A DNA stretch of 64,000 nt from JACQFZ01 sp041485885 (GTDB lineage Bacteria > Pseudomonadota > Gammaproteobacteria > Acidiferrobacterales > Sulfurifustaceae): contig JBGPKL010000008.1 of NCBI GenBank assembly GCA_041485885.1, positions 38,819 to 102,818 of the forward strand, written 5' to 3'. The notes under the pieces were generated by a model that worked only from the letters and a program-made list of their open reading frames with translations, was not told where the DNA came from and ran no database searches. The position numbers were made by a program, and so were the translations under genes. Positions 23,201 to 32,289 of this stretch are shown piece by piece (within the stretch, counting starts at the first letter, position 1; every line of letters starts with the position of its first letter).

Positions 23201-25757
23201 TGAAAATTTCGAGCAATGCGCCGTCGAGTTTCGGCAACGGCTGTCCCGGAGACGCCGCTCGAACGGTGGGCGCCGCTTCCCCGCGACGCGCGACGAAGTC
23301 ATGGGTGCGCGCGGCGAGCGCGGCGACATCCGCTGCCGGTGCCGGTCCGCCCTCGAGCTGGGCGATCATGTCCGGCAGGTAGAGCTGCGACTGCTCGACG
23401 ATATCGAACACTTCGGGCGACGCCTTCATTTTTCCGTCGCGCACGTGGTTCAGCACGTTCTCGACCGACCAGGCAAGCTCGGCGATTTGATTCGCACCGA
23501 CCATCCGCCCGCTGCCCTTCAGCGTGTGATAGCCGCGGCGCAGCTCCATCAACGCCGCTTGGTTCGTCGGGTCCGCGCGCCAATTTCCGAATTCGCGACT
23601 GATGTTGCCGTATACGTCGCGCGCGTCCTCGATGAAGATTTCGAGTATCTCTTGGTCGAAATTATCGGCGAGCGGCGCGAGCGGGGCCGAAGTCGTCGAT
23701 TTGCTTTCCCGCGCCGACGCAACCGCCGGTACGCGCTGCGCCGCAAGCGCGTCGCATGACGCCCGGAGCGTCGCTTGAACTTCCTCGGACAACGCGGCTG
23801 GATCTTCGCTGACGAGATCGAGCAAGCGGCCCATCTCCGTCACGATCATTTCGGTCTTTACCGGGTCGCGGCTGGGAGCGGCAAAGGCAAGGCTCAGTTG
23901 ATCCTGCACCGCGGTGCTCGCTTGGACATCCACGGGGTTCGCGAACCACGCATCGAGCCGCTCGCGCAGCACGCCGATCGGATCGCCACCGCGTGCTGCA
24001 GCGACCGGCCTGTCCTTGATCGCGGTTTGCACCTCGCGTAACGCCGCATCGACCAGCGAATCGATATTTTTCCGCCCGGCCTTGAGCCCCTCGACATACG
24101 CGCCGAGCGTGCCGACGCAAACGGCTAGCCCATCGAGGATCGTGGGATCGGCGCCGAGTGCGCCTTGACGGATGTCTTCGATATGCCGGCGGGTGACCGC
24201 CGCGAGCTCGACCGCCCGTTCCGCGCCGACGATGTGCATGGCGCCCTGGATCTGTTCGAGCTGTCGCGGGATCTCATCGAGACGATCGAGCTGCGTGGCG
24301 TGCGCGGCGAATCCTTCCAACGCTTCTTCGATCCTGCCCAGATTCACGCCAATCTCGGCCGCGACGACGCCCAGCAGTTGCTCGTATTCCGATTCGGTCA
24401 ACGCGGCATCGCTCACCTCGATACCGTCTACCGACACCGTCTCGCGACCTTCGGGCAGCGCGTGCAGACCCTTGATCGTCTGCTCGATCTGCTGCTTCCA
24501 GTCGTCCGCCGAGCGGTGGATTTCCCGCGCCCCGCTTTCGATCGTCAGCAGCGCCTGTGCCATCGGCATCGCCGCCGCCTCCGGGTTCGCGATGCGTCCT
24601 TCGCCGAGCGCGACACCGGTGGCGATCAGCTCGTCGATCAAACTCTTCAGCGAGTGCACGCCGGCCATCTCGACCGTGCCGGCCATTTTCCGCAGTAATT
24701 CGAGCAGCGGCGCGAGCGATGCGGTGTCGGTCTGGCGCGCATCGAACGCCGACGCCAGCAAGTCTTGCGCTTGCTCGATCTCCTTCGCCAGCACCGTCGC
24801 GACCGACTGCAGCACCTGCGGCGAGGGCCTCGACGGCTCATCCTCGCCGAACGCGTCGCCGGTTACGCCGATCAGCTCATCCAGGCGGAACACCTGTTTG
24901 AGCTGCGCGATCCTCGGCGTCGCCACGCTGACGCGCGCCAATTCGTAGAGAATCGCGCGCACGACGGATTCCGAGGAGCTGCGCAGCACCGACTTCTCGG
25001 TACCATCGACGATCTTTTTAATTTGCTGATCGAGCCGCGCCAGATGCTTCTTGCGCTCGGGCGTGGGCTCGAGGCCGCCCTCGATCATTCCTTCGAGCAG
25101 TGCGCCCGCGACCCAGAAAAGCTGCTCGAGCACGCCCATGCCGGCCCGCGATTGAAGCTCATCGAGCACCTTGGCAATCGCGCGCAGCGGCTCCTTGTCG
25201 TTGGTGTCGCGCAACCAGCTGAGCAACGCCCCTTGATAGCTCGCGCGCAGTTGCCGCGCGAGGCCGGCGAATTCCGCGTCCGCCAAGCGCCCGTCGCTCG
25301 GCGCGGTCGGCGGACGAACCGAAAGGTCCGGCTCGAAAAGTTCGAGCTGCCCGATCGGCTCGGCCTTGCGCGCCGCGCGCAGCTCGTTCAATAACGGCAG
25401 GTGTTTGAGCGGGAGATCGGGATGACCGTATTGCAGCCGCGCGAGGTAATCGGGCAGCACCAGAATACCGCGCGTCAACGACTCGAGCACCTGCGGCGAC
25501 GGCCGCACCTTCTCTTCGAGCACCGCCTCGGCGAGCGCTTCGATCTCGCGCGCCATGAGAGCCGCGCCGTCGAGCTCGACCATGAGAAGCGTACCGACGA
25601 CTTGGTGCAGGTGAGTAATGCAGAACCGCAGACCGGCACGGTCGGTGGGGTTCTCGACGAAGCCCTCGAGCACGAGCCGCGCGTGCTTCAGCGTCTCGTC
25701 GATCTCGTTTTTAACCCACCCGAGGGTGCTCGGGTCGACTTTCCTATACGTGCTCAT
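20220..25757 (-). CDS. chpA: ChpA-type hybrid histidine kinase of twitching motility
   Basis: An 1845-residue CheA-like kinase. The N-terminal 700 residues are helical repeats of Hpt-like character without canonical His motifs. Three clear Hpt sites follow: YHTLKGSGRMVG, HTLQGNARSLG and HTLKGGARMAG. After a Pro/Ala-rich linker comes the dimerisation helix (RVNTDLLNSLVNYAGEVSIS), the ATPase with HMIRNSLDHGIES, FSDDGAGMS and GRGVGMDVV, a CheW domain, and a receiver with MVVDDSLTVRK and LIDIEMPRMDGYEL. It phosphorylates the PilG/PilH receivers to steer type IV pilus extension and retraction. Start ATG 25757. Confidence 0.92.
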   Translation of the reverse strand: MSTYRKVDPSTLGWVKNEIDETLKHARLVLEGFVENPTDRAGLRFCITHLHQVVGTLLMVELDGAALMAREIEALAEAVLEEKVRPSPQVLESLTRGILVLPDYLARLQYGHPDLPLKHLPLLNELRAARKAEPIGQLELFEPDLSVRPPTAPSDGRLADAEFAGLARQLRASYQGALLSWLRDTNDKEPLRAIAKVLDELQSRAGMGVLEQLFWVAGALLEGMIEGGLEPTPERKKHLARLDQQIKKIVDGTEKSVLRSSSESVVRAILYELARVSVATPRIAQLKQVFRLDELIGVTGDAFGEDEPSRPSPQVLQSVATVLAKEIEQAQDLLASAFDARQTDTASLAPLLELLRKMAGTVEMAGVHSLKSLIDELIATGVALGEGRIANPEAAAMPMAQALLTIESGAREIHRSADDWKQQIEQTIKGLHALPEGRETVSVDGIEVSDAALTESEYEQLLGVVAAEIGVNLGRIEEALEGFAAHATQLDRLDEIPRQLEQIQGAMHIVGAERAVELAAVTRRHIEDIRQGALGADPTILDGLAVCVGTLGAYVEGLKAGRKNIDSLVDAALREVQTAIKDRPVAAARGGDPIGVLRERLDAWFANPVDVQASTAVQDQLSLAFAAPSRDPVKTEMIVTEMGRLLDLVSEDPAALSEEVQATLRASCDALAAQRVPAVASARESKSTTSAPLAPLADNFDQEILEIFIEDARDVYGNISREFGNWRADPTNQAALMELRRGYHTLKGSGRMVGANQIAELAWSVENVLNHVRDGKMKASPEVFDIVEQSQLYLPDMIAQLEGGPAPAADVAALAARTHDFVARRGEAAPTVRAASPGQPLPKLDGALLEIFTNEARGHLANVRNQIGACRAAGSTCLVTSSLTRSIHTLQGNARSLGIRMMAEACAEMEKLLHALEVQHIPMVRVHLDLLEESATAVTDLVNAVASGATASGNMPQRFGDITQRLRAEHEKFATPEHPHVVPLPAPTRVMDDAEAEEPLIAPRIVDQPRAALTRPAAPARDVRPADTDGTATELGIDRELLEIFQEEATDILNHMEDALRSWRDEPDNMNIVLELKRTLHTLKGGARMAGAMHMGNVSHQTESLLLRVEDRAVAPSSALFDLFVEAHDTLVSMLNHIAGGEAAPRTDALLARLASAAGGQMVSSTERAAPPTGGSAPFVQTRRAAETERDAATPTPERMSAPIVAGTPVARVESVMSAAADPLRAATEPESWADRRERPGQIRVNTDLLNSLVNYAGEVSISRSRMEQQIYGFRDNLAELRRSAVRFRDQLRELEIQSESQILYRLDNSDTDSTDFDPLEFDRFSRLQQLTRSLTEGLHDLTTIQLSMGNFVGEAEAVLQQQARINTELQEGLMRTRMVEFATQAARLRHIMRQTARELGKRAELDLAGGDVQIDRTVLDRMIGPFEHMIRNSLDHGIESDAERARAGKPPVGRITIAAQQEGNEIVIRFSDDGAGMSVEKIRAKAIERGLISADVHVGEDELLQFVLLSGFSTAEEITHVSGRGVGMDVVHSEVKQLGGSMAVDTKRGQGTTFIIRLPLTLSITQALMVHIGDQLFAVSLGSVANIIECTSEQLSRMAVGKNPLLNYNEKLYSFMNLGARLGIPSAKANGRKVPVLLARAGAREVAIQVDGLGGTREIVIKALGSQLVAIKGLGGATIMGDGRVVLILDVPGLWYAEETLRVEHQLRPQLQPLAEGRTRPVIMVVDDSLTVRKVTGKHLQKRGFDVMVAKDGVDAVEQLRGRIPDLMLIDIEMPRMDGYELTGRVRSDSTLKHVPIIIITSRAGDKHRQRAFELGVDSYMSKPYQEEELFKNIDNLLARGRPH

Positions 25758-25916
25758 GGCGGCCGATAAACCGCGTCAGCAAACCAACTCTGCTGCACAT
25801 GGGTGAGCTGCACGGCGGCGAACGGGCAAACAGGATGTTTGCCCTGGGCTTTGGCGCGAAGCAGGGACTGCGCAGCGACAAAGTGCGAATGTCGCGAGCG
25901 CAGGATGCGCAGGAGC

Positions 25917-26010
25917 GACCCCCTCTCCCCTCGCGGGAGGTGAGGGGGAGATTTCGAACGGGCGCGCTGATTGTCGCGCGCCCCGGCGGGAACAAGGGGA
26001 GAGGGGGGCG
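25917..26010. repeat. CCCTCTCCCC/GGGGAGAGG palindromic repeat
   Basis: ACCCCCTCTCCCCTCGCGGG..AGGTGAGGGGGAG, then a second arm CGGGAACAAGGGGAGAGGGG. It belongs to the same repeat family as 19228-19290. It lies within the 288-base chpA-pilJ spacer on an otherwise continuous operon, so it may be processed or attenuate expression of chpA. The rest of the spacer shows nothing else. Confidence 0.6.
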
Positions 26011-26045
26011 TGAGCCGAAGTCGATATCCGATCACGGCGCACGAT

Positions 26046-28181
26046 TTACGTCGGCAGCTTGAAGCCGGCGACCGACGCCTGCAGCTCGCGCGCCAGGTCC
26101 GACAGCTTGCCGATCGATTCGGCCGTCTGGCGCGTACCGGCCGACGTCATACTCGTCGTCTCCTGAATTTTCGCCATGCTGGTGGACACCACCGTCGCGG
26201 TTTCGAACTGGCGATGCGCGTCGCGTGACATGCTAACGATCAGGTTCGAGAGCTGCTCCGACACCGACTCGATTTCGCCGAGCGCCTGGCCCGCGGCGTC
26301 GGCAAGCTTCGTCGCTTGCACCACGCCGTTGGTGGCTTGCTCCATCGAGGCCACCGCTTCGTTCGTGTCCGCTTGAATGGTCTTAACCAGCTCGGAGATC
26401 TGCTTGGTCGCTTCCGCGGAGCGCTCGGCTAGCCGTTGCACTTCGTCCGCGACCACCGCGAAACCGCGGCCCGCTTCACCCGCCATCGCTGCCTGAATAG
26501 CGGCGTTCAACGACAGGATGTTGGTTTGCTCGGCGATGTCGTTGATGAGCTCGACGATTTCACCGATCTGTTGCGACGACTCACCGAGACGCTTAATACG
26601 TTTCGCGGTTTCTTGGATCTGTTCGCGCATTTCATCCATACCGCGGATCGTATCTTGCACGGCTTGGGTACCGCGCTTCGCGGTTTGCACCGAACCTTGC
26701 GCGACTTCCGCGGAGCGCTCGGCGCTCTTCGACATGTCTTCCATCGATTTCGCCATGCTCACGAGGCGATTACTCGCTTCCGTGATCTGCGCCGCCTGGC
26801 GCAACGCAGCTTCGGTAAGCTCGGTCGCCGTTTGTCGTGAGTTCTCGGACGCGACCGCCATGTGCGTCGCGGCGCTCTTAATACGTGCGACGAGGCCGCG
26901 CATTTCGCGTACCGCGTAGTTGATCGAGTCCGCGATCGCGCCGGTGATTTGCTCGGTGACTTCCGGCTGAATCGTCAGGTCACCGTCGGCGAGGTCGCCC
27001 ATTTCGTCGAGCAGCTTCAGAATCGAATCCTGCGTCTGGCGGTTCTGCTCGGCGGTGACGCGCTCGCGGTCGCGGGCATCCACGACGATTTTGCGCGCCA
27101 ATAGGAACAAGAAACCGAGGGTCGCGACACCGAACACGAAAATCGCCGTCTGCAGAACGGTGCGGCCCTCGCTGAGCGAGGAGTACCCCTCGACCAGCGC
27201 GCGTGACTTGGTAAGCAGCGGATCGGAGAGCTCGGAAATGACTTGTCCCGAACGTTGCGACACGAAGAGTTCGGCGGCGTTACCCAGAATGCTGTCGACG
27301 TTCTTAGTGAGTCCCGAGAAGATCGCGTCCATCTCTTCGAACTTCGACTCGAGAATCTTCGGGGCGGTCTTGCGCAATTGCGCGTCGGTTTCGCCGAAGA
27401 GCTTGACATCCTTACCGAACTGCGCCGCCGCTACCGCCGCGTCGTTGCCGCCTTGCGAAAAGACGTTGACGTCCTTCGCGATACGTTGGGACAGCATCGC
27501 CTGGCGGCTCAGTACGTAGAGATCCGCCTGCTTCATGCCGGACTCGGCACCGAGCTCGGCGATTTCGTCGGCGAGCGTCAGCAACAACGGGCTCGTCTGG
27601 TTGATCGATTGCACGTTCTCGCGCATCTGGAACAACGCTTTTTCTTGCGTCAGAATCTGGTCCACTTCGCGCTGCATGCCTTCGCGATCCGTCTTCGGCG
27701 CCCAGATCTCGATCACCGCCGCGAGCTGCGGCTGCACGTCGACGGGACTCGGAGGAATGCCTAGCGTGGCGTTGCCGTCCTTGAGCGACGTCACGATCTG
27801 AGCGAACCGGTCGCGCGATTCCCGGAGCACTTTGACCGCGGCGGGCTGGCCGAGCACCGCTTCGCGCGCTTCCTTCGCGATGCGTTGCGACAGCATGAGC
27901 AATTGCGAGGATTGCTCGATGTAGCGCGCCTCGCGTTCGGACCGCTGCGCGTTGATGAAGAGCAGCCACACCATCACAATCATCGAGAGCACCATGCCGC
28001 CCAATAGAAACGGGAGCCCCGAGAAGACGCCCAAGAGGCCGCCGCGTCGCGGCGCAACGCCCTCGGTTTCCCGTTCCTCGGCGAATTCAGCGATCGCCTC
28101 GTCCGCGATTTTCGCGTCGGCAAGGTCGATGACTTCCTCGGACGGTTGGTCGATCAAATGTTGTTTTGCCGCTCTTGCCAT
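26046..28181 (-). CDS. pilJ: PilJ, methyl-accepting chemoreceptor for twitching
   Basis: 711 residues. A cytoplasmic acidic N-terminus is followed by TM1 (about 52-76), a periplasmic region with two PilJ-type helical modules (SSQLLMLSQRIAKEA and LSRQAMLSQRIAKDV), TM2 near residues 330-350, a HAMP-like segment, and the signalling domain whose hairpin tip is NDIAEQTNILSLNAAIQAAM. The duplicated 'ML SQRIAK' motif is the PilJ signature. It senses pilus or surface cues and controls ChpA. Confidence 0.93.
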   Translation of the reverse strand: MARAAKQHLIDQPSEEVIDLADAKIADEAIAEFAEERETEGVAPRRGGLLGVFSGLPFLLGGMVLSMIVMVWLLFINAQRSEREARYIEQSSQLLMLSQRIAKEAREAVLGQPAAVKVLRESRDRFAQIVTSLKDGNATLGIPPSPVDVQPQLAAVIEIWAPKTDREGMQREVDQILTQEKALFQMRENVQSINQTSPLLLTLADEIAELGAESGMKQADLYVLSRQAMLSQRIAKDVNVFSQGGNDAAVAAAQFGKDVKLFGETDAQLRKTAPKILESKFEEMDAIFSGLTKNVDSILGNAAELFVSQRSGQVISELSDPLLTKSRALVEGYSSLSEGRTVLQTAIFVFGVATLGFLFLLARKIVVDARDRERVTAEQNRQTQDSILKLLDEMGDLADGDLTIQPEVTEQITGAIADSINYAVREMRGLVARIKSAATHMAVASENSRQTATELTEAALRQAAQITEASNRLVSMAKSMEDMSKSAERSAEVAQGSVQTAKRGTQAVQDTIRGMDEMREQIQETAKRIKRLGESSQQIGEIVELINDIAEQTNILSLNAAIQAAMAGEAGRGFAVVADEVQRLAERSAEATKQISELVKTIQADTNEAVASMEQATNGVVQATKLADAAGQALGEIESVSEQLSNLIVSMSRDAHRQFETATVVSTSMAKIQETTSMTSAGTRQTAESIGKLSDLARELQASVAGFKLPT

Positions 28182-28217
28182 GATCTGCCCCTCAGCTCGT
28201 GTGTCCGCTCGTGTTTC

Positions 28218-28760
28218 TTAGGCCGCCACGTGCTTGAACGTGGCGCTTTCCGCCAGCGACTTCATGTCGAAGACTCCCCACAAAACCTCGTCCCGCACGA
28301 AGGCCGCCTTCACATGCATCATCACCGGATCGTCCAAATCCGGCAGTTGCTGGCGTTCAGCCTCCTCGTCGAAGTGACGCAGGCCGAGCACTTCGTGCAC
28401 CAAAAGCCCGGTGTGCAAGCCGGGGACGTTCATCACCAATAGTCGCGTGCGCTCGTCGAGGAATACCGGCGGCTTGCCGAAGTACTCGGCGAGGTCGATG
28501 ATGGTAATCAGGTTGCCGCGAACGTTCGCGACACCTTTCACCCACGACTTCGTGCCCGGCACCAAGGTGTATTCGGGGCAGGGCAACACTTCCAACACCT
28601 CGTCGAGACGCGTCACCAACCGCATCTCGGCAAGACGATAGGCGACGCCCGACCACAGGGTCGCCGCCTGAATTTCCTGTGGCAGTCCCGGAGCCGTCTC
28701 GATGCTTTCGCGCTGAATTTTGCGCAGCAGCGCGAGCGGGTCCTGGCGGGTACGTGCCAT
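28218..28760 (-). CDS. pilI: PilI, CheW-like adaptor
   Basis: A 180-residue single CheW-domain protein: LWSGVAYRLAEMRLVTRLDE, then EVLPCPEYTLVPGTKSWVKGVANVRGNLITIIDLAEYFG. That is the usual docking element of PilI/CheW. Start ATG overlaps the last base of pilH (TAATG). It links PilJ to the ChpA kinase. Confidence 0.9.
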   Translation of the reverse strand: MARTRQDPLALLRKIQRESIETAPGLPQEIQAATLWSGVAYRLAEMRLVTRLDEVLEVLPCPEYTLVPGTKSWVKGVANVRGNLITIIDLAEYFGKPPVFLDERTRLLVMNVPGLHTGLLVHEVLGLRHFDEEAERQQLPDLDDPVMMHVKAAFVRDEVLWGVFDMKSLAESATFKHVAA

Positions 28761-29122
28761 TAGAGCGCCTTCAGTTTATCGATCAGTGCCTTCTCGTTGA
28801 TCGGTTTAACCAGATAATCTTTCGCGCCCTGGCGCAGACCCCAGGCCTTGTCCGTCTCTTGACCTTTGGTCGAGCAGATGATGACCGGAATCGCGGAAGT
28901 TTCGGCGTCGCGCGCGATGCTGCGCGTCGCTTCGAAACCACTCATTCCGGGCATCACGATATCCATCAAAATAAGATCGGGGCGTTCCTGTTTCGCTTTC
29001 GTAATCGCTTCCTCGCCGCTCATGGCGATGGAAACGGAGTATCCATTCTTCTTCAACATCTCGGTCAACAGATGCCGGTCGGTCGCCGAGTCATCCACGA
29101 CCAGCACATTCTTAATCGCCAT
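28760..29122 (-). CDS. pilH: PilH, CheY-like response regulator
   Basis: 120 residues: a stand-alone receiver domain with NVLVVDDSATDRHLLTEML, phosphoacceptor in LILMDIVMPGMSG, the conserved Thr/Ser position in ICSTKGQE, and the Lys in YLVKPI. The open frame extends 25 codons upstream, but ATG 29122 is at the domain start with GGGGAG ahead. In Pseudomonas PilH favours retraction or dephosphorylation of the pathway. Confidence 0.92.
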   Translation of the reverse strand: MAIKNVLVVDDSATDRHLLTEMLKKNGYSVSIAMSGEEAITKAKQERPDLILMDIVMPGMSGFEATRSIARDAETSAIPVIICSTKGQETDKAWGLRQGAKDYLVKPINEKALIDKLKAL

Positions 29123-29193
29123 ACTTCGGCTCCCCGATGCTCTCGTTAATGCCGACGCCAACGATCCGCACTTCGCACCCGCAGGCGTTCTTC

Positions 29194-29559
29194 TCAATGC
29201 ACATATTTATTGATGACATCGATCAGTTCTTCCTGCGTGAAGGGCTTGTTGACGTGTTCCTGTGAACCCGCGATTCGACCGCGCGCGCGGTCGAACAGTC
29301 CGTCCTTGCTGGAGAGCATGATGACGGGCGTATCCTTGAAACGCTTATTGTTCTTTATGAGTTGGCACGTCTGATAACCGTCCAATCGCGGCATCATGAT
29401 GTCGACGAAGATGATGTCGGGTTGATTGTCGGTGATGAGCGACATCGCCTCGAATCCGTCGGCGGCGGTGTACACCTCGTAACCGGCCTTCTTCAGCAGC
29501 GCTTCCGCCGTGCGGCGGATGGTGTTGCTGTCATCGATGATCATGACTTTGATGCCCAC
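29194..29559 (-). CDS. pilG: PilG, CheY-like response regulator
   Basis: 121 residues, MGIKVMIIDDSNTIRRTAEA onward; the Asp lies in IIFVDIMMPRLDGYQTC, with MLSSKDG and HVNKPFTQEEL following. The sequence is strikingly close to known PilG. It is first gene of the pilGHIJ-chpA operon. PilG~P activates pilus extension and cAMP synthesis in Pseudomonas. Confidence 0.93.
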   Translation of the reverse strand: MGIKVMIIDDSNTIRRTAEALLKKAGYEVYTAADGFEAMSLITDNQPDIIFVDIMMPRLDGYQTCQLIKNNKRFKDTPVIMLSSKDGLFDRARGRIAGSQEHVNKPFTQEELIDVINKYVH

Positions 29560-29984
29560 GCAGGCAAATCCTCAGCACAGCACAAACAAGTGGTCGTACC
29601 TGCCGTCCCTGGCGCGACTGCCCGACTTCGACAAACCCCGGCCCGCACCTCCGTGTGCGGACACCGCCGGCGCGACCGCACGTTATGTGGGTTCGCGAAG
29701 ACTCCGGTTTGCCCGCCGGTAACGTAGTTTCTGAAATTGCTCGTTAGACGAATGATCGGTAGCGCAAATGATACTAGCTTTCCCCTCCGGGCCGTCTCTC
29801 CTTGGTTCTTGAGCAAACTATAGCCCATTCGTCCGCCGGGGCGCTTCCGGTTTTCCCGCGGCTTGTCGCAGAACGCACGCGACTCGGGGGTCTAGCCACC
29901 TGAATCGTGCAGGATTTATGCCACTTGCGCTCTTGCGAGTCTGGTCTGACCACAAACATAGGACTATCCTTTGCCCCTTTTCGA
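29560..29984. other. Divergent intergenic region pilG/gshA
   Basis: 425 bases with no coding frame I can support. It must hold the promoters of the pilG operon (minus) and gshA (plus), but I could not pick convincing -35/-10 pairs. It contains a palindrome CCCGCACCTCCGTGTGCGGAC near 29641-29662 and a GTTTGCCCGCCGG stretch (minus strand GGCAAACC) near 29708-29720. The rest is featureless. Confidence 0.5.
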
Positions 29985-31259
29985 ATGGATGGCCCCATGG
30001 GTAACGAATCGAGTCCGGCGGTCCTGAAACAGCACGCGTCCCTCCCAGCTCTCGATATCCAACTGGTGAATCAGCGCCCGGCCATAGAATCCTGGTTCGA
30101 AGCGACGTGGCGAGAAGTGCCGCCGCCGTTTTACGCATCCGTCGATTTGCGCAACGCCGGCTTCAAGCTGGCGCCGATCGACACCAACCTCTTCCCCGCC
30201 GGTTTCAACAACTTGAAACCCGCGTTCCGTCCGATCTGCACCGACGCGATTCAGCGGGAAGTGACAAAGATCTGTTCCACCGCCAAGCGCGTGCTCGTGG
30301 TTCCGGAAAATCACACGCGTAACCTGCACTATTTCGAGAGTCTCGCGACGCTGGTTGATATCCTGGCGGCGGCCGGGCTTACGGTTCGCATCGGATCCTT
30401 GCTCGCGGATCTCACCGAACCGCGCAAGGTGGATCTGCCGTCGGGGCGCGATATCACGCTCGAACCGCTGGTACGCGTGGATAATAGAATACAAGTCCGT
30501 GACTTCGAACCGTGCTTCGTACTGCTCAACAACGATCTCTCGGCGGGTCGACCGCCCGTTCTCGAGGGACTCGATCAGCCCGTCGTCCCACCACCAGCCC
30601 TCGGTTGGAGCAACCGCCGCAAGTCGAATCACTTCGCGCACTACGGCCGCGTCGCCGTTGAGTTCGGCGACGTCGTCGACATCGATCCGTGGTTGATCGA
30701 TCCGGTTTTTCGCAATTGCGGTCACATCGACTTTCAGAAACGCGAAGGCGAAGACTGTCTCGCTTCTTACGTGGACGAAGTGCTTGCCGCGGTCGCAAAA
30801 AAATATCGGGAGTATGGAATCGATCAGGAACCCTTCGTCGTCATTAAAGCGGACTCCGGGACCTACGGTATGGCGATTATGACGGTGAGAAGCCAGGCCG
30901 AGGTGCGCGATCTCAATCGCAAGCAGCGGACAAAAATGGCGCACGCGAAGGAAGGCCGCGCGGTTACCCAAGTGCTGGTGCAAGAGGGCGTTTACACGCT
31001 CGAGACGGTCGGGGAACCGCCCGCCTCCGCGGAACCGGTCATTTATACGATCGGCCCGACGGTCGTCGGCGGATTTTATCGGATTCACGGCGAGCGCGGA
31101 CCGACGGAAAATTTGAACGCGCCCGGCATGCGTTTCGAGCCGATGGCGGAAACCCACACGTCGGCCGACAAGACGTCGCCGCAGTTCTACGCCTACGGGG
31201 TCGTCGCGCGACTCGCGCTTCTTGCCGCGGCGCGCGAGCTGGAAGAAGTCAGCGCGTGA
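29985..31259 (+). CDS. gshA: Glutamate-cysteine ligase, ATP-grasp type
   Basis: About 424 residues. It belongs to the proteobacterial GshA family that is unrelated to E. coli GshA: LRNAGFKLAPIDTNLFPAGF NNL, FQKREGEDCLA, VVIKADSGTYGMAIM (the ATP-grasp loop) and NLNAPGMRF are its markers. It makes gamma-glutamylcysteine. The frame is open from 29907; ATG 29985 (MDGPMGN) or 29997 are likelier starts. The stop overlaps GTG of gshB (GTGA), so the two glutathione genes are coupled. Confidence 0.9.
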   Translation: MDGPMGNESSPAVLKQHASLPALDIQLVNQRPAIESWFEATWREVPPPFYASVDLRNAGFKLAPIDTNLFPAGFNNLKPAFRPICTDAIQREVTKICSTAKRVLVVPENHTRNLHYFESLATLVDILAAAGLTVRIGSLLADLTEPRKVDLPSGRDITLEPLVRVDNRIQVRDFEPCFVLLNNDLSAGRPPVLEGLDQPVVPPPALGWSNRRKSNHFAHYGRVAVEFGDVVDIDPWLIDPVFRNCGHIDFQKREGEDCLASYVDEVLAAVAKKYREYGIDQEPFVVIKADSGTYGMAIMTVRSQAEVRDLNRKQRTKMAHAKEGRAVTQVLVQEGVYTLETVGEPPASAEPVIYTIGPTVVGGFYRIHGERGPTENLNAPGMRFEPMAETHTSADKTSPQFYAYGVVARLALLAAARELEEVSA

Positions 31260-32239
31260 CCCGAAAATTGCGGCTTGGCGTAATCATGGACCCGATCGGG
31301 TCCATTCATTTCGCCAAGGACACGACGCTCGCCATGCTCCTCGAAGCGCAAGCGCGCGGGTGGGAGCTGAACTACATCGAACCGCCCGATCTGTTCCTGC
31401 GTGGTCCGGAACCGTACGCGCAGGCGCGGCGGCTCCGCGTCTACGACGATTCCCAACGCTGGTACGAGTTTGGCGCGACCGCGCTGCTCGCGCTTGCCGA
31501 ACTCGACGTCATTCTCATGCGGCAGGATCCGCCGTTCACCATGGAGTACGTCTACAACACCTATCTGCTCGAGCAAGCCGAAGCGCGCGGTGTGTTGGTG
31601 GTGAATCGGCCGCGCAGCCTGCGCGACGCGAACGAGAAGTTCTCGATCCTCTGGTTCCCGCAATGCATCCCGCCGACGCTGGTTGCGCGCGACATGGACC
31701 GCCTGCGAGGATTTTTGGCGGAACACGGCGACATGGTCGTGAAGCCGCTCGATATCATGGGCGGCGCTTCGGTGTTCCGCTTGCGCTCGGATGACCCGAA
31801 CATCAACGTCGTGCTGGAAAGCATGACCGCCTACGGAACGCGCTTCACCATGGCGCAACGCTATCTCCCGCAGATCGTCGATGGCGACAAACGCATCCTG
31901 CTGATCGACGGCGAGCCGTTCCCCTACGCGCTCGCGCGCATCCCCAAGCCCGGCGAAACGCGAGCGAATCTCGCGGCCGGCGGGACCGGCGTCGGCGTGC
32001 CGCTCAGCGAGCGCGATCGCTGGATTTGCACCCAGGTCGGTCCGACTTTGAAAGAACGCGGCCTCTTGTTCGTCGGGCTCGACGTCATCGGCGACTATTT
32101 GACCGAAATCAACGTCACCAGCCCGACCTGCGTCCGCGAGCTCGACAAGCTCTACGGGTTGAACATCAGCGCGCGACTGATGGACGCCATTGCCGGTCTA
32201 GTGCAAACACCCTCACGCTCGACTGCCGCTGTTCGCTAG
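31256..32239 (+). CDS. gshB: Glutathione synthetase
   Basis: A 327-residue ATP-grasp enzyme adding glycine to gamma-glutamylcysteine. LGVIMDPIGSIHFAKDTTLA, FLRQ..-type QDPPFTMEYVYNTYLLE, VVKPLDIMGGASVF, and NVTSPTC near the C-terminus are standard GshB motifs. The start is GTG 31256 inside the gshA stop. Complete and of normal length. Confidence 0.95.
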   Translation: MTRKLRLGVIMDPIGSIHFAKDTTLAMLLEAQARGWELNYIEPPDLFLRGPEPYAQARRLRVYDDSQRWYEFGATALLALAELDVILMRQDPPFTMEYVYNTYLLEQAEARGVLVVNRPRSLRDANEKFSILWFPQCIPPTLVARDMDRLRGFLAEHGDMVVKPLDIMGGASVFRLRSDDPNINVVLESMTAYGTRFTMAQRYLPQIVDGDKRILLIDGEPFPYALARIPKPGETRANLAAGGTGVGVPLSERDRWICTQVGPTLKERGLLFVGLDVIGDYLTEINVTSPTCVRELDKLYGLNISARLMDAIAGLVQTPSRSTAAVR

Positions 32240-32289
32240 ACTATTACTTGTGTTGATTTCGTCGAACGCGCGCGATCGCACCGGTCACA

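Noticed and set aside
29640..29725. Possible GEMM-type c-di-GMP riboswitch ahead of pilG (GGCAAACCGGAG on the minus strand)
   Set aside because: The second conserved half (GGGACGCAAAGCC) is missing and the stems do not fold as required.
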